DNA from: Streptomyces chilikensis
GTDB taxonomy: Bacteria > Actinomycetota > Actinomycetes > Streptomycetales > Streptomycetaceae
Reading direction: 5' to 3'
Length of the DNA: 35,116 bases
NCBI RefSeq assembly: GCF_001642695.1
Contig: NZ_LWCC02000055.1
Coordinates: forward strand, 1 to 35,116
Part shown: one piece after another, positions 24,718 to 32,173 of the stretch
How positions within the stretch are numbered: position 1 is the first letter of the stretch
Layout: each line of letters begins with the position of its first letter
Translations under genes and position numbers: made by a program
The notes under the pieces: generated by a model
Database searches by the model: none
What the model saw: only the letters and a program-made list of their open reading frames with translations
Told to the model about the DNA's origin: nothing

Positions 24718-24752
24718 AGGATCCCTCCCGTCCAGCGGACGGGAGGGATCCT
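24718..24752. terminator. Terminator-like hairpin after tRNA-tail copy 2
   Basis: A perfect 16-bp stem (24718-24733 with 24737-24752) and 3-nt loop AGC. Its sequence is unrelated to the hairpin after the intact tRNA, which suggests it came from another host's tRNA-Arg locus. The following 24753-24941 holds no gene. Confidence 0.7.
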
Positions 24753-24941
24753 GCTGCTTGCAGCACACACTCCGTCCACGCCCGTCCCCCGAAGGGCCGG
24801 GCAGGCATCGAATTCGCTCTCCGGAGGCCCGGAACAACCTCAGCAGTGCGGGGCGCGCTCGCCCTCCCCTCCCAAAGGCCCGAGGGCCGGCCATCTCGGC
24901 GGTTCAGCCAATTCGGCCCTGCGGTGTTCGGTCGGGATTCG

Positions 24942-25409
24942 TCAGCTCTCGTGCGGCATCGTGGGACGCGTGACCGGAACGACGGTCAGGAGGTCGTCCA
25001 GCCCTTTGAAGTCGTCGGGGTTGGTGGTGAAGAGGGGGAGGCCCTCGGCCACTGCGATGGCAGCGATCATCAGGTCGGCCACCCGACGACGCGGCTTACG
25101 GCCCGCACTGATCACCGCGGCACAGATCCGGCCGTAGGCACGGGCGGCTTCGGCATCGAAGGGGATGGGGTCGAACTCGTGCTCCGCGCGTTGCAGAACG
25201 TCGAGCCTTCGGGCTCGCTCGACATGCTCGTCGTAGCCGCTCTGTTCGTCGTTGCGGCGGACCTCGTGAGGGCCGGCGGACAGCTCGGCCAGGGTGATGG
25301 CGGTGATCGCCATTTCTTCCGGCAGTTCCTCGGGATCCACCCACCGCCGCAAGATCATGATGTTGGTGTCGAGGATCCCCTGCCCGTACGTCGGACGATC
25401 AGCGGGCAT
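24942..25409 (-). CDS. vapC: PIN-domain toxin (VapC type)
   Basis: 155 aa; ATG at 25409, overlapping the antitoxin end by 11 bp. PIN-domain acidic residues are in place: 'GILDTNIMI' (D near 14), 'ITLAELSAG' (E near 42), 'RRVADLMIAAIAVAEG' (D near 118) and 'LFTTNPDDFKGLDDL' (D near 137). VapC toxins are Mg-dependent ribonucleases that cleave tRNA or rRNA until neutralised. The reading frame is complete. With the upstream Phd/YefM-like gene it forms the sole content of the islet between copies 2 and 3. Confidence 0.88.
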   Translation of the reverse strand: MPADRPTYGQGILDTNIMILRRWVDPEELPEEMAITAITLAELSAGPHEVRRNDEQSGYDEHVERARRLDVLQRAEHEFDPIPFDAEAARAYGRICAAVISAGRKPRRRVADLMIAAIAVAEGLPLFTTNPDDFKGLDDLLTVVPVTRPTMPHES

Positions 25410-25668
25410 AGGGATCGTCCAGGTAGTGGTCGGTCGTGGCGTCCTGGTCGACGCGGAACATGTCGAGGGAGATGTCGGGAGCGGTTCTGGACATCGCGGC
25501 GAACTCATGCCGGGAGACGAACCGACGGCGCCGCCGCAGAGGGACGAGCTGTCCGATCGGGTGCCCGTCACGAGTGACGGTGAACGACTGGCCACCCTGT
25601 ATGGCGTCCATGATCTCCCGGGAACGGTTACGCAGGTCCCTCTGAGTGATTTCGGGCTGAACGCTCAT
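25399..25668 (-). CDS. vapB: Phd/YefM-type antitoxin (VapB role)
   Basis: 89 aa; ATG at 25668 with TACCGT (25676-25681) seven bases upstream, so likely leaderless. The N-terminus 'EITQRDLRNRSREIMDAIQGGQSFTVTRDGHPIGQLVPL' is the Phd/YefM DNA-binding fold. The acidic, less ordered C-terminus ('SLDMFRVDQDATTDHYLDDPYAR') should wrap the toxin. It binds the palindrome directly upstream and represses the pair. Confidence 0.87.
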   Translation of the reverse strand: MSVQPEITQRDLRNRSREIMDAIQGGQSFTVTRDGHPIGQLVPLRRRRRFVSRHEFAAMSRTAPDISLDMFRVDQDATTDHYLDDPYAR

Positions 25669-25678
25669 ATCGGCCACG

Positions 25679-25706
25679 GTAGCACCTGGTGCTACGCAGT
25701 AGCACC
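25679..25706. promoter_or_regulatory. Operator of the Phd/VapC pair
   Basis: GTAGCACC-T-GGTGCTAC (25679-25695) is a perfect palindrome with 8-bp arms that overlaps the -10 box. A third half-site GTAGCACC follows at 25699-25706, 20 bp from the first. It ends 11 bp before the antitoxin start. Confidence 0.75.
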
Positions 25707-25791
25707 ACCACAGGCTTCCGACCATGGGCACGGGGCGGAGCCAAGACGGACCGGCGCCGACGCACCGATACACGAGGGACCACCGGAACGG

Positions 25792-25910
25792 ATTCAGCAC
25801 ACATGAGGCCGGGGCAAGGCGCGAACATGTGAGAACCGCCGAGGAGTGTTTTCCCACGCCAGGCACCCAAGGACAGGCATTCCCGCAGGTCACAGCCCCA
25901 CCTGGGGAAA
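25792..25910 (+). repeat. 119-bp block B, related to block A
   Basis: Exactly the same length and place relative to the tRNA tail as block A (24541-24659), diverged by scattered substitutions. Minus-strand reading of this region and the tail yields only the spurious GFEPATP-type peptide. Confidence 0.75.
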
Positions 25911-25960
25911 CCCCTGAAGCGGGTGTCGCAGGTTCGAATCCTGCCGGGGGCGCCAGCGCA
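25911..25960 (+). repeat. tRNA-Arg tail, copy 3
   Basis: CCCCTGAAGCGGGTGTCGCA, then the T arm and CCGGGGGCGCCAGCGCA. It differs from the intact copy at the second and sixth positions and at the discriminator (G for A). This copy keeps all acceptor bases. Confidence 0.87.
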
Positions 25961-25994
25961 GAGGCCGCCCAGGAACCTTCCCGGGCGGCCTCTG
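25959..25994. terminator. Terminator-like hairpin after tRNA-tail copy 3
   Basis: A 12-bp stem CAGAGGCCGCCC/GGGCGGCCTCTG with a 12-nt loop. It partly resembles the terminator of the intact tRNA at its base (AAAGGCC vs AGAGGCC) but differs further in. Confidence 0.7.
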
Positions 25995-26010
25995 GCATCA
26001 ACGCCGGCAG

Positions 26011-26453
26011 TCACTCGCGGCGTGGTTGGTCCAGCTGTTCCCACGGGTCGATCACCATGGCGCCGGTGCGGGCGAGGTGCTTGATGTTGCGGGTGGCCAC
26101 CGTCCAGCCGTTGGCCAGGGCGGTGGCGGCGATCAGTGCGTCCGGCGGGTCGATGCCGGCACCGGCTGATTTCAGCATCCTGTGGATGCTCAAGTACGCG
26201 GCCGCTTCCGGTTCACCGGTCGGTGCGATGCGTCCGGCGTATTCGTGCCGTACGGCGGCGAGTGCCTGGGCGTATCGGGCCTTGCGCACGGGGTCCGCCG
26301 TGGCGTCCACGCCTGCCTCGATCTCGGCCACGGTGTCACGCTGAGGAAGCGGTTGGGCCGGGGCGTGGACCGGAACCAGGCCAGCACACGATGGTCGGGC
26401 TTGGGCCGCGCCGTCAGTTCGGCGACGACATTCGTGTCGAGCAGGTGGATCAC
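26011..26453 (-). pseudogene. PIN-domain toxin (VapC type) broken by a frameshift
   Basis: The N-terminus 'MIHLLDTNVVAELTARPKPDHRVLAWFRSTPRPNRFLSV' starts at ATG 26453 and then runs into nonsense. The remainder continues in another frame as 'TVAEIEAGVDATADPVRKARYAQAL...PPDALIAATALANGWTVATRN', ending at 26011. One missing base around 26340-26350 explains it; PIN proteins normally read FLSV-x-TVAEIE here. The catalytic Asp/Glu are split between frames, so no active toxin is expected. A sequencing error or programmed shift is possible. The cognate antitoxin upstream is intact. Confidence 0.75.
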
Positions 26454-26728
26454 TCGACGTCCGGTTCCTCGTCGTAGGTTCGGGCACCGAACTCCATGCC
26501 CTCGAAGGGCCGGGACAGCAGGAACTCCTCGAAGCCGTCGTCGCTCAAGGCCACCCAGCGGTTCAGCATCTCGGGCAGAGCCTCGATCGCCGTGTCGGCG
26601 AGCTCCGCGTCGAAGTGCCTGCGCTGGTCGTCGGGCAGTGACTCCCGGATGTCACGGATGGTCCGCAACGGGTGCGCCGTCGAGTGCGGCGGGTGAGGAA
26701 CCCCGCTCGGGGCGGTGGTCCTCGGCAT
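26450..26728 (-). CDS. Putative antitoxin of the second PIN pair
   Basis: 92 aa; ATG at 26728, stop overlapping the toxin start as ATGA. Sequence: an N-terminal Pro-rich stretch, then 'HPLRTIRDIRESLPDDQRRHFDAELADTAIEALPEMLNRWVALSDDGFEEFLLSR', which is helical and acidic. It does not show an obvious ribbon-helix-helix or AbrB fold. The antitoxin role rests on its position and overlap. Proteins with 'LPDDQRRxFxxEL' are often found before PIN genes in actinomycetes. Confidence 0.7.
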   Translation of the reverse strand: MPRTTAPSGVPHPPHSTAHPLRTIRDIRESLPDDQRRHFDAELADTAIEALPEMLNRWVALSDDGFEEFLLSRPFEGMEFGARTYDEEPDVE

Positions 26729-27032
26729 CCCCTCCGCTGTGTCTCGCCGTGTGCTTCCACCGGTCCCCGGTCAACGGCGTCCGGTCCGTTCGCTCAGCCC
26801 TTCCGGGAGCCACACCACCTACGGCAACCAGGGGCCGGCCCGTCGGCGGACTGGACGGCGGCCGGACCCACCCGCGACGACCCCGGCATGACGACCGTCC
26901 GCGGCACGCCTACAGCATGCATGAGGCAGGGACTCCGCGACCGGGTGCCGGCCGATCGTGGCGGGCGCGGGGGAGCTTCCCTCCCGCCTGCCGTCCTGGG
27001 TCCTGTCCGGGAGACCGTGATGGGATGGTGCC
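26729..27032. other. Gene-less region of islet 3
   Basis: 304 bp without a convincing gene. CATGCATGAGGCAGGG near 26918 recalls the CACACATGAGGCCGGG run of blocks A and B, but the rest does not align. Confidence 0.35.
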
Positions 27033-27425
27033 GTGAGTCGCGCCGCAGAAGAGACCAATCGCCGTATGCTCCGAGCACGTGACGTGATGGACCGCGACTA
27101 CGCGCGGCCACTGGACGTCCCCACCCTGGCCCGCGTCGCACACGTGTCGCAGGCCCACTTCACGCGTACCTTCCGAGCCACGTTCGGTGAGACACCCCAC
27201 CGCTACCTGCAGCGTCGCCGCGTGGAACGGGCGATGTTCCTGCTGCGGGAGACCAACCGCAGCGTGACGGACATCAGTTTCGAGGTCGGCTTCACCAGCC
27301 CGGGCACCTTCAGCCGAACGTTCCGCGACATCGTCGGCCGGTCGCCCCGGACCTACCGCAAGGAAGCGGTTGCCGTGAGCGTACCGACGTGCTTCACGAT
27401 GGCGTGGACTCGGCCGCATGCCTGA
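27033..27425 (+). CDS. AraC-family transcriptional regulator (DNA-binding domain only)
   Basis: 130 aa from GTG at 27033; an internal ATG at 27066 is an alternative. The protein is essentially the two-HTH AraC domain: 'ARPLDVPTLARVAHVSQAHFTRTFRATFGETPHRYLQRRRVERAMFLLRETNRSVTDISFEVGFTSPGTFSRTFRDIVGRSPRTYRKE' (about 24-112). It has no sensor domain. The tail 'VSVPTCFTMAWTRP' is characteristic of Streptomyces short AraC proteins encoded next to VOC genes. It probably controls the following VOC gene. Confidence 0.87.
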   Translation: MSRAAEETNRRMLRARDVMDRDYARPLDVPTLARVAHVSQAHFTRTFRATFGETPHRYLQRRRVERAMFLLRETNRSVTDISFEVGFTSPGTFSRTFRDIVGRSPRTYRKEAVAVSVPTCFTMAWTRPHA

Positions 27426-27501
27426 CCGGCCGACGGAACGTCTTGCCCACTGAGCAGTTTTGGATAAGTTCTCGTCCTGGCCCATCGCTAGTGTCAGTGT
27501 C

Positions 27502-27912
27502 ATGTTCAACGCCATCACGCAGTCACAGATATACGTTCTCGACCAGAACGAGGCCATCGACTTCTACGTCGGCAAGCTCGGCCTGGAGATCACCGCAGAC
27601 GTCGACATGGGTTTCATGCGCTGGCTGACCGTCGGCGTACCGGGACGCCCCGAGCGACAGATTCTTCTGGAGAAGCCGGGTGCGCCGGCGATGTCGGAGG
27701 AGACGGCGGAGCAGGTGCGCGAGCTGGTGACCAAGGGGGCCATGGGCGGATGGCTCATCCTCACCACGGACGACTGCCGCAAGACCTACGAGACGCTGCT
27801 CGAGAAGGGGGTGGAGTTCACCGAGGAGCCCACCGAGCGTCCGTACGGGATCGACTGCGGTCTGCGTGATCCCTTCGGCAACCGCATCCGCTTCACCCAG
27901 CCGAAGGCCTGA
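27502..27912 (+). CDS. VOC-superfamily (glyoxalase-fold) protein
   Basis: 136 aa from ATG at 27502, with TAGTGT (27489-27494) seven bases upstream, so probably leaderless; the upstream GTG/TTG extension is unneeded. 'QSQIYVLDQNEAIDFYVGKLGLEITADVDM' and 'RPYGIDCGLRDPFGNRIRFTQ' are the paired beta-alpha-beta-beta-beta modules. The metal ligands would be in 'SQIYV', 'QILLEKP' and the DPFGN region. The reaction is unknown: VOC proteins include glyoxalases, fosfomycin/bleomycin resistance proteins and dioxygenases. The AraC gene upstream forms a regulator-enzyme pair. Confidence 0.87.
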   Translation: MFNAITQSQIYVLDQNEAIDFYVGKLGLEITADVDMGFMRWLTVGVPGRPERQILLEKPGAPAMSEETAEQVRELVTKGAMGGWLILTTDDCRKTYETLLEKGVEFTEEPTERPYGIDCGLRDPFGNRIRFTQPKA

Positions 27913-28111
27913 AGCACTCCGGCACTTCGCCATCCATGAACGGTCGCACCTCGGGTCCGGAGCACAGCACGGAAGTACAGCGACCGCATGACATGCAGCA
28001 GACCACAGTGACACCCATCGGCTGCCGGGAGGCCCGCATGACCGGTGCGGAACTCTCCCCATGGAGCTACGCATCAGGCGACCGCAGCAGTCGGAGCGGG
28101 TTCGGATCGAA

Positions 28112-28155
28112 CTCCTGAAGCGGGTGTGGCAGGTTCGAATTCTGCCGGGGCACAG
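28112..28155 (+). repeat. tRNA-Arg tail, copy 4
   Basis: CTCCTGAAGCGGGTGTGGCA, T arm with CGAATTCTGCC and CCGGGGCACAG. It carries substitutions in variable loop and T stem (CCTGC to TCTGC). GATCGAA directly precedes it, as at copy 1. The 27913-28111 stretch before it holds no gene. Confidence 0.85.
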
Positions 28156-28159
28156 CGGG

Positions 28160-28195
28160 AAGGGCCGGTTCAGGAAGGGCCCCGGACCGGTCCTT
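28160..28195. terminator. Terminator-like hairpin after tRNA-tail copy 4
   Basis: AAGGGCCGGT (28160-28169) pairs with ACCGGTCCTT (28186-28195), with one G-U and a 16-nt loop. It is different again from the hairpins of the other copies. Confidence 0.5.
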
Positions 28196-28265
28196 CGCCG
28201 TGTCCGGTGTCGTACCACGCACACGCCTCTCCCTGCGTGCCTCACCCTCCTGACAGACTGCGGTC

Positions 28266-28913
28266 ATGAAGCCGTCCGCCCGCCCGCCTTTGAGCCCGCG
28301 ACCCCTTCCTCCGCTCCGCGGCGACGAGCCGGTCGCCGGCGTCCCGGACGCGACCGTGGTCGACTTCTGGCGGTTCGCCATGCCGGACCTCCGGATGAAC
28401 AACACGCGTGGTCTGTTCGCCGAATTCCTGGTCCACCGGGCGGTCGGCTCCCGCAAGCCCCGGGTGGAGTGGGCGAGCCACGATGTAGAGACCGGCGACG
28501 GACTGCGCATCGAGGTCAAGGCCGGTGCCCATCTGCAGGCCTGGGAGCAGCGCGCGCCCTCTCCCATCCGCTTCGGTGGGCTCCGCGCTTGCGCGTGGTC
28601 GCCCGAGGGCGGCTACTCGGAGTCGAAGTCGTACAACGCCGACGTCTACGTGTTCGCCGTCCAGACCTCCCGTGAACACGCTGTCTACGACCCGCTCGAC
28701 ACGGCCCAGTGGGAGTTCTACGTGCTCCCCCGCCCGGCAGTCGCTGCCCTGGACGCGGACAGCGTCAGCCTGAGCACCGTTCGCAGGGCAGCCGGTTCAC
28801 CGGTGTCCTTCGAGTCCCTCGGCGACCGCATCCGATCGGCCGATCCCCGTCCCGCGACGGACGACATGACCCGGCTCCCCGCCGACCGACCGGTTCGGGA
28901 CGAGGAGGTCTGA
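28266..28913 (+). CDS. Putative PD-(D/E)XK nuclease-like protein
   Basis: 215 aa from ATG at 28266; CAGACT (28254-28259) lies 6 nt upstream, so possibly leaderless. 'VVDFWRFAMPDLRMNNTRGLFAEFLVHRAVG' is followed by 'PRVEWASHDVETGDGLRIEVKAGAHLQAWEQR'. D-x(n)-E-V-K (about 79-85) is the ExK signature of the restriction-enzyme fold, and 'SYNADVYVFAVQT' forms the next strand. Similar 'FW/LWRWA...RG-x-x-AEF...IEVKS-x-x-Y-x-Q-x-W' proteins are scattered through actinobacteria. No methyltransferase adjoins. It is likely a nuclease of a defence or repair system; not proven. Confidence 0.72.
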   Translation: MKPSARPPLSPRPLPPLRGDEPVAGVPDATVVDFWRFAMPDLRMNNTRGLFAEFLVHRAVGSRKPRVEWASHDVETGDGLRIEVKAGAHLQAWEQRAPSPIRFGGLRACAWSPEGGYSESKSYNADVYVFAVQTSREHAVYDPLDTAQWEFYVLPRPAVAALDADSVSLSTVRRAAGSPVSFESLGDRIRSADPRPATDDMTRLPADRPVRDEEV

Positions 28914-29065
28914 CGCTCCCGAGCACCCCTGGATTCCCCTTCCGGGGGCGCACGGCCGCCCCGGCGCGCAGGTGCGGAACCCGGATGCGCACGGTCTCGC
29001 CCTCCCGCCGTGGCCCGCCGGCCGGGACCGGCGCGCGGGCGGCGGGGCGGTCGGCGGGGCGGTCG

Positions 29066-30268
29066 TCAGGCCGCGCCCCGCAGGGGGAGGGCGGACGCGG
29101 GGCCCCGGCCGAAGGCGTGCATGGCGAGGGCGCCGGCCAGGGGGCCGGGGGCGAGGAGGAGGAAGGCGTGGCGCCAGCCGACGGCTTCGGCGAGGAGGGG
29201 CGTGAACTGGATGGTGACCACGGTGAGGGCGAACCCGATCGCGGTCTGGCCGGTGAGCGCCGTGCCCACGTAGCGGTGGTCGGCGACCTCGCTCAGCGAG
29301 GTGGAGAAGACCCCGGAGTCCGCGATCACGGCGGCGCCCCAGATCGTGCAGAAGAGGAACAGGACCGCCGGCGGGGCGTGGAAGAGGAACGGGGAGAGCA
29401 GACAGCACAGGCCGCTGAGGAGCAGCGCGGTCACGGCGGCGGGAGAGCGGCCGAAGCGGTCCGCGCCCCAGCCGCCGAGCAGGCAGCCGATCACCCCGCC
29501 GATCCCCATGGAGAGGAACACCGTGATCGCCACCGAACCCGGAAGGTCGCGGGCGGCGGGGGAGGCCAGCAGGAACGCGGGGATCCAGGTCCAGAGGGCG
29601 TAGAGCTCCCACATGTGCCCGAAGTAGCCGAGGTTGGCCAGGCGCGGGCGGCGTTCGGTGAACATGGTCAGCGCGTACCGGGGGTTGCGGGCGGGGGCGG
29701 CCGACGCCGCGTGGGGGCCGGGCCGGACGAGGACCAGGGCTATGACGGAACCCGCGAGTCCGGCCGCCGCCGCCGTGAGCAGGACGCCCCGCCAGGGCAG
29801 TGATCCCAGCCCGGCGATGAGGTGGGGAAGCGTGGAGCCGAGGGTGAGGGCGGCGATGAGGACGCCCATGGTCCGGCCCCGCCCGGCGCTGCCGGCCCAG
29901 GAGGCCATGAGCTTCATGCCGGTGGGGTAGACGGCGGCCAGGGACGTCCCGGTCAGGAAGCGCAGCGGGACGGCGACGGCCGGCCGGTCGGCGAGCAGGG
30001 CCAGCACGACGGTGCAGACGGCGGCCGCCGCGGCGCCCGCGGCGAGCAGACGCTGGGGAGGGACGCGGTCCGGGAGGTTCAGGACGGTCGAGATCACGGC
30101 CCCGGCGACGAAGCCGAACTGCACGGACGCCGTCAGCCACACCGCGCCGCCGGCCGTGAGCCCCCAGTCGTCGCGCAGGCCGGGGACCACCGCCGACATG
30201 GAGAACCACACGGCGAGGCCGAGCACCTGCACGGCGGCGATCGCACCGCGTTGCACACCGACGTTCAC
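29066..30268 (-). CDS. Major facilitator superfamily transporter
   Basis: 400 aa from GTG at 30268 with AGGGGG six nt upstream; the open frame extends much further, but not as protein-like sequence. Twelve hydrophobic segments are visible, from 'GAIAAVQVLGLAVWFSMSAVV' to 'HAFLLLAPGPLAGALAMHAF'. The loop after helix 8, 'GGWGADRFGRSPAAV', is the MFS A-like motif (G-x-x-x-D-R-x-G-R). The N-half has 'YPTGMKLMASWAGSAGRGRTMG', typical of the proton-driven nitrate/cyanate-like (CynX/NNP) or drug exporter branches. Substrate unknown. A TAGGGT -10 on the minus strand (30336-30341) serves it. It is divergent from the cupin gene. Confidence 0.85.
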   Translation of the reverse strand: MNVGVQRGAIAAVQVLGLAVWFSMSAVVPGLRDDWGLTAGGAVWLTASVQFGFVAGAVISTVLNLPDRVPPQRLLAAGAAAAAVCTVVLALLADRPAVAVPLRFLTGTSLAAVYPTGMKLMASWAGSAGRGRTMGVLIAALTLGSTLPHLIAGLGSLPWRGVLLTAAAAGLAGSVIALVLVRPGPHAASAAPARNPRYALTMFTERRPRLANLGYFGHMWELYALWTWIPAFLLASPAARDLPGSVAITVFLSMGIGGVIGCLLGGWGADRFGRSPAAVTALLLSGLCCLLSPFLFHAPPAVLFLFCTIWGAAVIADSGVFSTSLSEVADHRYVGTALTGQTAIGFALTVVTIQFTPLLAEAVGWRHAFLLLAPGPLAGALAMHAFGRGPASALPLRGAA

Positions 30269-30433
30269 GGATGTCCCCCTGGACAGCGGTCTCGTTCCTC
30301 CGGCCTTCCTCGCCACGGCGCCCGGCCGAAGGCCGACCCTAACCTCCAGGGAGCGACCCGGGACGGCCGTGGTCGCCGGACGGCGGGTGAGGGGTCGCAC
30401 AATGGAGGTGTGGCTCAGTGAGGAGGCATCGCC

Positions 30434-30820
30434 ATGCTGGAGGTCAGAACTCCCAGTAAGCCCGACGAGCAGCGCAATTTCCCGCACGGTCACCTCGAAT
30501 CGGTCCACCTCTCGGGGCTGGACTTCGCGACGGCGACCTTCGAGCCCGGCTGGCGGTGGTCCCAGGACATCGCGCCGGCCGCCGGGACCGAGAGCTGCCA
30601 GTTCCACCACAACGGGGTGGTGACCCAGGGGCGCCTGCACATCCGCATGGACGACGGAAGCGAGACCGAGGTCGGTGCCGGGGACGTCTTCGTGTGCTCC
30701 CCCGGGCACGACGCGTGGACCGTCGGCGACGAACCGTGCGTGGTGTACGACTTCGCCGGTCAGATGGCGAAGGACTACGCGAAGGAGAAGGAAGGAGCGT
30801 CCGGAGGCCGCGTCCGCTGA
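30434..30820 (+). CDS. Single-domain cupin protein
   Basis: 128 aa; ATG at 30434 with GAGGAGG upstream. A small beta-barrel: 'HLSGLDFATATFEPGWRWSQDIAP', 'SCQFHHNGVVTQGRLHIRMDDG', 'VGAGDVFVCSPGHDAWTVGDEPCVVYDF'. The first cupin motif is partly kept (HH...G), the second is 'PGHDAW'. Metal binding is therefore likely but not certain. Function unknown; small cupins of this type act as isomerases, dioxygenases or sensors. A CACAAT box at 30398-30403 may be its -10. Confidence 0.82.
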   Translation: MLEVRTPSKPDEQRNFPHGHLESVHLSGLDFATATFEPGWRWSQDIAPAAGTESCQFHHNGVVTQGRLHIRMDDGSETEVGAGDVFVCSPGHDAWTVGDEPCVVYDFAGQMAKDYAKEKEGASGGRVR

Positions 30821-31462
30821 CGGGCGCGTGCAGAGGTCCGCGGCCGGCGCCGGCGGGGCACGGGTGACGGCACGCCCGGCACCGGTCGGCGGATGACGTG
30901 CACCTGGTGTCGCCGGGCGCCCGGTTTCGGAGCCGTCCGTCCGCACCGGTCGGCCGTGGGCCCCGGGTCCACCGCCGAACCGCCTCAGCCTCACCGCCGG
31001 ACCGCGGGCCGGTCGTCCGGCCCTTACCTCAGCCGTGGGAACCCTTCTGCTTCTGCGGCTGACGCGCCGCTGCCCGTCGAGGGCTCGGGCAGCACGGGAG
31101 CACAGGGTGACGTGGTCCGCGTCGTTCCGGCCCGCTGCGCCCGGACAGCCGGCCTCACCGAAACCTTGTGCTTCGGGTGACGCAATAGCTGCGCCCGAGA
31201 ACTGAGATTTCAACGGCGTACGCAGACCGATTTTTCCCCGGAAAAATGAAGTGGCGTTCTTCACGCGCACAGGCGGCCGTGGCGTGCTACTGTCGATCTC
31301 AGTTGCAGTTGTGGTTCCCGAAACTTCAGGCGCCCCGGTCGGCCCATTCGCCACCGGAAGCGTTTTTGTATTTCCGGTCATTTTCCGGGCGGGGTGATCA
31401 TCGCGGCGACACGGCATCCACGCCGTGTGGATACCGACGCACTGCCCCGAAGGAGATATGAC
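30821..31462. other. Long non-coding region before the cold-shock gene
   Basis: 642 bp. The first 400 bp are GC-rich with no credible gene. From about 31190 the sequence becomes AT-richer. TACTGT (31288-31293) is a -10 candidate giving a transcript start near 31300, so the cold-shock mRNA would have a leader of about 160 nt, typical for thermally controlled csp genes. Confidence 0.45.
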
Positions 31463-31666
31463 ATGGCTACCGGCACCGTGAAGTGGTTCAACGCGGAAAA
31501 GGGTTTCGGCTTCATCGAGCAGGACGGCGGCGGCGCCGACGTGTTCGCCCACTACTCGAACATCGCCGCTCAGGGCTTCCGCGAGCTGCTCGAAGGACAG
31601 AAGGTTTCCTTCGACATCGCGCAGGGACAGAAGGGCCCGACGGCCGAGAACATCGTCGTCGCCTGA
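31463..31666 (+). CDS. Cold-shock protein (CspA family)
   Basis: 67 aa; ATG at 31463 with GAAGGAGAT upstream. RNP1 'KGFGFIEQ' (about 14-21) and RNP2 'VFAHYSNI' (about 28-35) are both present in '[62 protein letters not shown]'. It binds single-stranded RNA and DNA as an RNA chaperone. His-Tyr in place of the usual HFS/HYS form is normal for Streptomyces Csp. The long leader and strong terminator suggest an abundant single-gene mRNA. Confidence 0.95.
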   Translation: MATGTVKWFNAEKGFGFIEQDGGGADVFAHYSNIAAQGFRELLEGQKVSFDIAQGQKGPTAENIVVA

Positions 31667-31683
31667 CCCTCACGCGCACTTTG

Positions 31684-31723
31684 CAGCCGGGGCCCGCGTC
31701 TTTCGAGGTGCGGGCCCCGGCTG
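31684..31723. terminator. Terminator of the cold-shock gene
   Basis: A perfect 14-bp stem CAGCCGGGGCCCGC (31684-31697) with GCGGGCCCCGGCTG (31710-31723) and a 12-nt loop, 17 nt after the stop. Confidence 0.85.
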
Positions 31724-32173
31724 TTCGCGTTTCCCGCAACGCTTCCACCTGTTCACGACAACCGGGAATCCACAGGGCAACCGGTCGACCGTAAATGGAT
31801 TCCCCTCGAGGGCGCGGGTGTTCCCTTTCGCCCGCACCACGGTGGACGACGCTCCACGCATTGCGCCGATGCCGCGCCACTCGCTCCGGTGATTGCGCCC
31901 GTGCGTTTTTCGCCGGCCGGCCTCGCTGTCGCGTTCCGGCGAGCCTCCCGGCAATTCCGTGCCGCTCGCCTCTGCGGGAATGAACCGACCGCCGCCTCAC
32001 TCCGGCCGTGATCGCGCACCGGCCTGATCGCCCGCGCCCGGCTGCCCGGCTGCCCGGCTGCCCGGCTGCCCGGCTCACGACCGTTCGCGACGGCCCGGGA
32101 TCCACGGCATCGGTTCCGCCTGGGTGACATCGCCGACGGCCGGCCGCCGCGCCGGGAGCGGCGCGGCGGTGGG
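31724..32173. other. Gene-less region with an 8-bp tandem repeat
   Basis: No convincing gene in 450 bp. It contains the repeat GGCTGCCC, 4.5 copies, at 32040-32075. The GC pattern lacks coding third-base bias. Confidence 0.45.
32040..32075 (+). repeat. Tandem repeat (GGCTGCCC)4.5
   Basis: Four exact 8-bp units plus GGCT. It is likely to vary in number between strains by slippage. Confidence 0.75.

Noticed and set aside
24607-24894. Minus-strand frame with CAPAGFEPAAP
   Set aside because: Same antisense tRNA artefact over copy 2; no start signal and no protein-like composition.
25760-26001. Minus-strand peptide containing APPAGFEPATP
   Set aside because: It is the antisense reading of the tRNA T arm and attachment copy, a well-known source of false gene calls. 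The same peptide appears at other tail copies.
30893-31180. 95-codon plus-strand frame between cupin and cold-shock genes
   Set aside because: Arg/Pro/Ser-rich with no ribosome site and no coding bias; treated as leader/intergenic DNA.
30269-31552. N-terminal extension of the MFS frame
   Set aside because: Arg/Pro-rich, covers the cupin and the cold-shock leader on the other strand; the GTG at 30268 has a good ribosome site.
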